Shown piece after piece: positions 29,538 to 32,765 of a stretch of DNA of 32,765 nucleotides (position 1 is its first letter; every line of letters begins with the position of its first letter). This DNA is from an uncultured Prevotellaceae bacterium. GTDB lineage: Bacteria; Bacteroidota; Bacteroidia; Bacteroidales; Bacteroidaceae. Location: positions 1-32,765 of the forward strand of contig ONKX01000053.1 of the NCBI GenBank assembly GCA_900318555.1, given 5' to 3'. The notes beneath the pieces are model-generated. The model did no database searches, had not been told where the DNA came from, and saw only the letters and a program-made list of their open reading frames with translations. The translations under genes and the position numbers were made by a program.

Positions 29538-31664
29538 ATGATTAAAAGGACTATTTTAACATTAAGCATTGCATCGGTTATGATGATGTCATTTACTGCC
29601 TGTGAGCAGACACAGCGCGAGAATCCGCTGTTAGTGGAGAGTGAACTGCCGTTTGGAGCCCCAGACTTCAGCAAGATTCAGGTGACGGACTATATGCCAG
29701 CTTTCCTGAAAGCGATGGAGCAGAAGCGTGAGGCAATTAAGCAAATCATTGAAAACAGTGATTCGGCTACATTTGAGAATACTATTCTCGCTTACGAGAA
29801 CAGCGGACGTATGCTTGATCGTGTAAGTCGCGTATTCTTCGCTTTGACGGAAGCAGACAAAACGGACGAAATTAGTGAGATAGAGAAGACCGTACAGCCT
29901 TTGCTCACCGACCTTGAAAATGAGATATCCTTCAACAAGCCCCTCTTCGAGCGCATCAAGAAGGTTTACGACACCCAGTATGAATCGCTTCAGGGCGAGG
30001 ACAAGAAGTTACTCGAAGAAATCTATAAGGATTTCGTGCGCAAGGGTGCCCTGTTGCCAGACGACAAGATGGCTCGCATGAAAGAAATCAATCTGCGTAT
30101 CTCCGAACTTCAGCAACAGTGGGGCGATTCCCTACAAGCAGCTACGAACGACGCCTTGGTATGGGTCGAGAAGGAAGAAGAGTTGGCAGGATTGAGCGAA
30201 GCTGACATCGCCCAGTGTAAGAAAGACGCAGAGAGCAGAGGAGGCAAGGCTCCGTATGCTATTGTCATTGTAAATACCACCCAGCAACCTCTCCTTGCCA
30301 GTCTCGACAATCGCGAGTTGCGCAAAAAGGTGTTCGAGGCTTCTGTCCATCGTGCTGACGGTACAGGCAAATACAATACTTTCCCCCTTGTCTGCGAGAT
30401 TGCCAAGCTGCGTGCCGAGAAGGCTGAGATCATGGGTTATCCTAACTACGCCGCCTATTCACTGGAGAATACGATGGCCAAGACCCCAGTGAATGTCTAT
30501 GCTTTCCTGATGAACCTGATTAAGGCCTATGTGCCCAAGGCTGATGCCGAGACCAAGGCTATCGAAGACTTTGCCCGCAAAAGCCAGGGTGCCGAATTCC
30601 AGTTGCAGGCCTACGACTATTTCTACTATTCTGCCAAGATGAAGAAGGAATTGCTCAACGTGAGTGATGACGAGGTGAAGCCTTACTTCAATGTAGATAG
30701 CGTGTTGTTCAATGGGGTGTTCTATGCTGCCAACCGGGTGTATGGTCTAACATTTAAAGAGCGTACGGACATTCCTACTTATCATCCTGACATGAAAGCC
30801 TTCGAGGTGATTGACAAGGATGGTAAGACGCTCGGCCTCTTCTATGGTGACTATTATCGTCGTCCTACGAAACGTGGTGGCGCCTGGATGGATGGTTTTC
30901 AGAAACAGAGCCGTCAGTGGAACCAGTTGCCTATTATATTTAATGTATGCAACAGTGCCAAGGCTCCTGAGGGTCAGCCCTCGTTGATTACCTGGGACGA
31001 AGTGACGACGATGTTTCACGAATTTGGTCATGCCCTGCACGGTCTGCTCTCCAATTGTCAGTACAATCGTCTGAGTGGTACCAGTGTAGCTCGCGACTTT
31101 GTGGAGATGCCTTCGCAGTTTAATGAGTCGTTTGCCTCGATTCCAGAAGTTTTCGACCACTATGCGCACCATTACAAGACGGGTGACCCCATGCCTGCCG
31201 ACCTGAAGGAGCGCATGCTCAAGAGCATCAACTTCCAACCGTGCTATGCTCTGGGTGAAAACCTTGCTGCCACCTGTGTCGACTTGGCTTGGCACATGCT
31301 CGCCTCGAAGGATATTCCCACAGTTGACAAGGCTATGGAGTTCGAGACAGAGTCATTGCGTAAGGTGGGACTTCTGAATCCTTTTATTCCGATTCCGCCA
31401 CGCTATCACACCAGTTACTTCAATCATGTGTGGGGTGGAGGTTATGCTGCTGGCTATTACAGCTATCTGTGGACGGAGGTGCTGGCAGTAAACATCGCTG
31501 ACGTTTTTGCCAAGCGAGGACCGCTGAAGCCTGAGACTGGTCAGGATCTGCGCGACAAAATTCTGAGCAGGGGTAATACGGGTGACCTGATGCAGATGTT
31601 CACCGACTTTACTGGTATGGCCCAGCCCGATGCGTCGAGTCTGCTCAAGGCCAGAGGTCTATAA
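29538..31664 (+). CDS. dcp: M3-family metallopeptidase, peptidyl-dipeptidase Dcp type, lipoprotein
   Basis: A 708-aa zinc peptidase of the thimet oligopeptidase/Dcp family. The signal peptide ends in a lipobox (SFTAC, Cys22), so it is probably a lipid-anchored envelope protein. The N-terminal helical domain (ENPLLVESELPFGAPDFSKI) and the central helices match Dcp. The zinc site HEFGH is at about residues 494-498 in TMFHEFGHALHGLLS, with the third ligand in VEMPSQFNESF. The closing family segment is PRYHTSYFNHVWGGGYAAGY. Dcp releases dipeptides from peptide C-termini. It diverges from the glycosidase operon and may read through into the PorT-like gene 34 nt downstream. Confidence 0.95.
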   Translation: MIKRTILTLSIASVMMMSFTACEQTQRENPLLVESELPFGAPDFSKIQVTDYMPAFLKAMEQKREAIKQIIENSDSATFENTILAYENSGRMLDRVSRVFFALTEADKTDEISEIEKTVQPLLTDLENEISFNKPLFERIKKVYDTQYESLQGEDKKLLEEIYKDFVRKGALLPDDKMARMKEINLRISELQQQWGDSLQAATNDALVWVEKEEELAGLSEADIAQCKKDAESRGGKAPYAIVIVNTTQQPLLASLDNRELRKKVFEASVHRADGTGKYNTFPLVCEIAKLRAEKAEIMGYPNYAAYSLENTMAKTPVNVYAFLMNLIKAYVPKADAETKAIEDFARKSQGAEFQLQAYDYFYYSAKMKKELLNVSDDEVKPYFNVDSVLFNGVFYAANRVYGLTFKERTDIPTYHPDMKAFEVIDKDGKTLGLFYGDYYRRPTKRGGAWMDGFQKQSRQWNQLPIIFNVCNSAKAPEGQPSLITWDEVTTMFHEFGHALHGLLSNCQYNRLSGTSVARDFVEMPSQFNESFASIPEVFDHYAHHYKTGDPMPADLKERMLKSINFQPCYALGENLAATCVDLAWHMLASKDIPTVDKAMEFETESLRKVGLLNPFIPIPPRYHTSYFNHVWGGGYAAGYYSYLWTEVLAVNIADVFAKRGPLKPETGQDLRDKILSRGNTGDLMQMFTDFTGMAQPDASSLLKARGL

Positions 31665-31698
31665 TACAAGAAATAATAAATATTAAACAATAAGAAGT

Positions 31699-32253
31699 AT
31701 GAAAAAACTGATGATGATTGCCGCCCTGATGCTGATGAGCATGGGCGTGTTTGCACAAAATGAAGTTGGACAGTTTAGCCTGAAACCGATGGCTGGTGTG
31801 AATCTTTCAACTATTACAAAAATAAAAGAGACGGATATGCGTGTCGGTGCCGTTGCAGGTGTTGAAGGAGAATATGCTTTTCTGAAAAATTTCTCGGTAA
31901 CTGCAGGACTTTTGTATTCTATGCAGGGTGCAAAGTGTTATGGAGTTAAATATAATCTCGATTACATCAATATCCCTATCCTCGTTAACTACTATGTCAT
32001 TCCGGGACTGGCCATTAAGACCGGTATGCAGCCGTCACTTAAAGTTTCTGATAAAATTGACAGAACAGATTTGGACTATAATACCAATAGTTTCTATTTT
32101 TCTATTCCTGTTGGTGCGTCGTATGAGTACTCTAATTTCGTACTTGATGCTCGCTACAACTTCGGTATATCGACCATTTTCAGTCCTGGCGACGCAAGAC
32201 ACAATTGGTTCTCCATCACATTGGGTTACAAGATTCCCATTAATACCAAATAA
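31699..32253 (+). CDS. Small outer-membrane beta-barrel protein, PorT-like
   Basis: A 184-aa exported protein (signal peptide MKKLMMIAALMLMSMGVFAQ). The mature part is a series of amphipathic strands typical of the PorT/OMP_b-brl_2 family: FSLKPMAGVNLST, VGAVAGVEGEYAFLKNFSVT, AGLLYSMQGAK, LDYINIPILVNYYVIPGLAI, FYFSIPVGASYEY and the C-terminal strand FSITLGYKIPI. It is expected to form a small eight-stranded barrel in the outer membrane. The function of most of these Bacteroidota barrels is unknown. A terminator follows, and a close paralogue begins 158 nt later. Confidence 0.88.
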   Translation: MKKLMMIAALMLMSMGVFAQNEVGQFSLKPMAGVNLSTITKIKETDMRVGAVAGVEGEYAFLKNFSVTAGLLYSMQGAKCYGVKYNLDYINIPILVNYYVIPGLAIKTGMQPSLKVSDKIDRTDLDYNTNSFYFSIPVGASYEYSNFVLDARYNFGISTIFSPGDARHNWFSITLGYKIPINTK

Positions 32254-32276
32254 GCATCTGAAAATCAATAAAATAG

Positions 32277-32307
32277 TGCGCTTCCCACCTGCGGAGGCGC
32301 ATTTTTT
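32277..32307 (+). terminator. Intrinsic terminator between the two PorT-like genes
   Basis: 9-bp stem TGCGCTTCC (32277-32285) with GGAGGCGCA (32293-32301), including one G-U pair, a 7-nt loop and a six-T run (32302-32307). Confidence 0.9.
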
Positions 32308-32337
32308 GTATTAAAGAAGCAAATAATTGGTTAAAAA

Positions 32338-32369
32338 TTTGGAACTTTCAGATATTTTTCCGATATTTG
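32338..32369 (+). promoter_or_regulatory. Promoter of the second PorT-like gene
   Basis: TTTG at 32338-32341, a 20-nt spacer, then GATATTTG at 32362-32369 (one mismatch to TAnnTTTG). The same TTTGGAACTTTC start is found in the leader promoter at 12492. Confidence 0.6.
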
Positions 32370-32410
32370 CCGCCGATAAATCCTTTTTTTATTAACAAAA
32401 ACAAAAGATT

Positions 32411-32765
32411 ATGAAAAAACTAATGATGATTGCCGCCATGATGCTGATGAGCATGGGCGCATTTGCACAGAACGAAGTAGGTCAGTTTACGCTGAAACCA
32501 ATGGTTGGTATGACCCTTGCTAACATCACTAACATTGATGGTAAGATTAAGGTAGGTCTTGCTGCTGGCGTTGAGGCTGAGTATGGTATCACCGAGACTT
32601 TCGGCGTTTCTGGTGGTGTTCTTTATTCTATGGAAGGTAGCAAGAACAAGGACAATTCTGATTTCAAGACAAACCTTGACTATATCAACGTACCCATCCT
32701 GGCCAATGCTTATCTGTTCAAGGGCTTTGCCGTAAAGGTTGGTGTTCAGCCTGGTTTCCTGGTAA
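32411..32765 (+). CDS. Second PorT-like outer-membrane beta-barrel protein (3' end outside window)
   Basis: The frame is open from the ATG to the window end (118 codons). The signal peptide (MKKLMMIAAMMLMSMGAFAQ) and the first mature strand (NEVGQFTLKPMVGMTLANIT) are nearly the same as in the gene before it. Other shared blocks are VGLAAGVEAEYGITETFGVS, GGVLYSMEGSKNK, LDYINVPILANAYLFKGFAV and KVGVQPGFLV. It is clearly a tandem duplicate that has diverged in loops. It has its own promoter, separated from the first copy by a terminator. Confidence 0.9.
   Translation, partial: MKKLMMIAAMMLMSMGAFAQNEVGQFTLKPMVGMTLANITNIDGKIKVGLAAGVEAEYGITETFGVSGGVLYSMEGSKNKDNSDFKTNLDYINVPILANAYLFKGFAVKVGVQPGFLV

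Overview
The window comes from a Bacteroidota genome and most resembles a gut Prevotella or a relative. The evidence is Bacteroides-type promoters (a TTTG/TTG element about 20 nt from TAnnTTTG), signal peptides ending in ...AQ, DUF3826 and DUF6298 pectin-associated proteins, a BspA-type leucine-rich surface protein with a T9SS-like tail, and PorT-like small barrels. No rRNA, tRNA, CRISPR array or canonical transposase gene was seen.

Layout. (1) 1-650: the 3' end of pnp with a strong terminator. (2) 689-4406, minus strand: a three-gene operon of a FucP-type MFS symporter, a tandem PAP2 phosphatase and a phytase-like secreted protein. (3) 4566-10068, plus strand, divergent from (2): PL1 pectate lyase, DUF3826 and DUF6298, almost back to back, a pectin-degradation operon. 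(4) 10197-11732: an ECF sigma factor, a very short anti-sigma-like protein with no membrane or periplasmic part, and convergent rnhB. (5) 11733-19021: an accessory region that looks AT-richer in its coding part. It holds a dense array of palindromes, a promoter followed by a structured RNA-like stretch, an orphan 130-aa gene, a 1330-aa BspA/InlB-repeat surface protein, short intergenic repeats, a HigBA toxin-antitoxin pair, a broken TSCPD gene and a 5-fold beta-flower repeat protein. (6) sufS, with its own promoter. (7) 20354-29445, minus strand: a tightly coupled four-gene operon of a multi-domain glycosidase (GH43 plus GH143/GH142-like), a GH78 rhamnosidase, a DapA/NanA-type aldolase and a sodium:solute symporter. 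I read this as a possible module for removing and using rhamnogalacturonan-II side chains that carry keto-deoxy sugars. (8) 29538-32765: an M3 peptidase lipoprotein and two tandem PorT-like barrels, the second cut by the window end.

The most unusual signal is a family of 7-bp repeats (purine strand roughly G-[GT]-T-[GA]-A-[GA]-[AC]) found inside conserved protein genes and kept in frame. It occurs twice as a defined 80-bp element (4 heptads, 24-nt linker, 4 heptads) in the DUF6298 gene. A longer inverted version lies in the SSS symporter, and single arms lie in rnhB, sufS and the multi-domain glycosidase. A similar tract sits on the stop codon of the sigma factor gene. A different palindromic repeat sits in sufS. 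Together these look like small mobile or self-copying repeats that are tolerated inside coding sequence.
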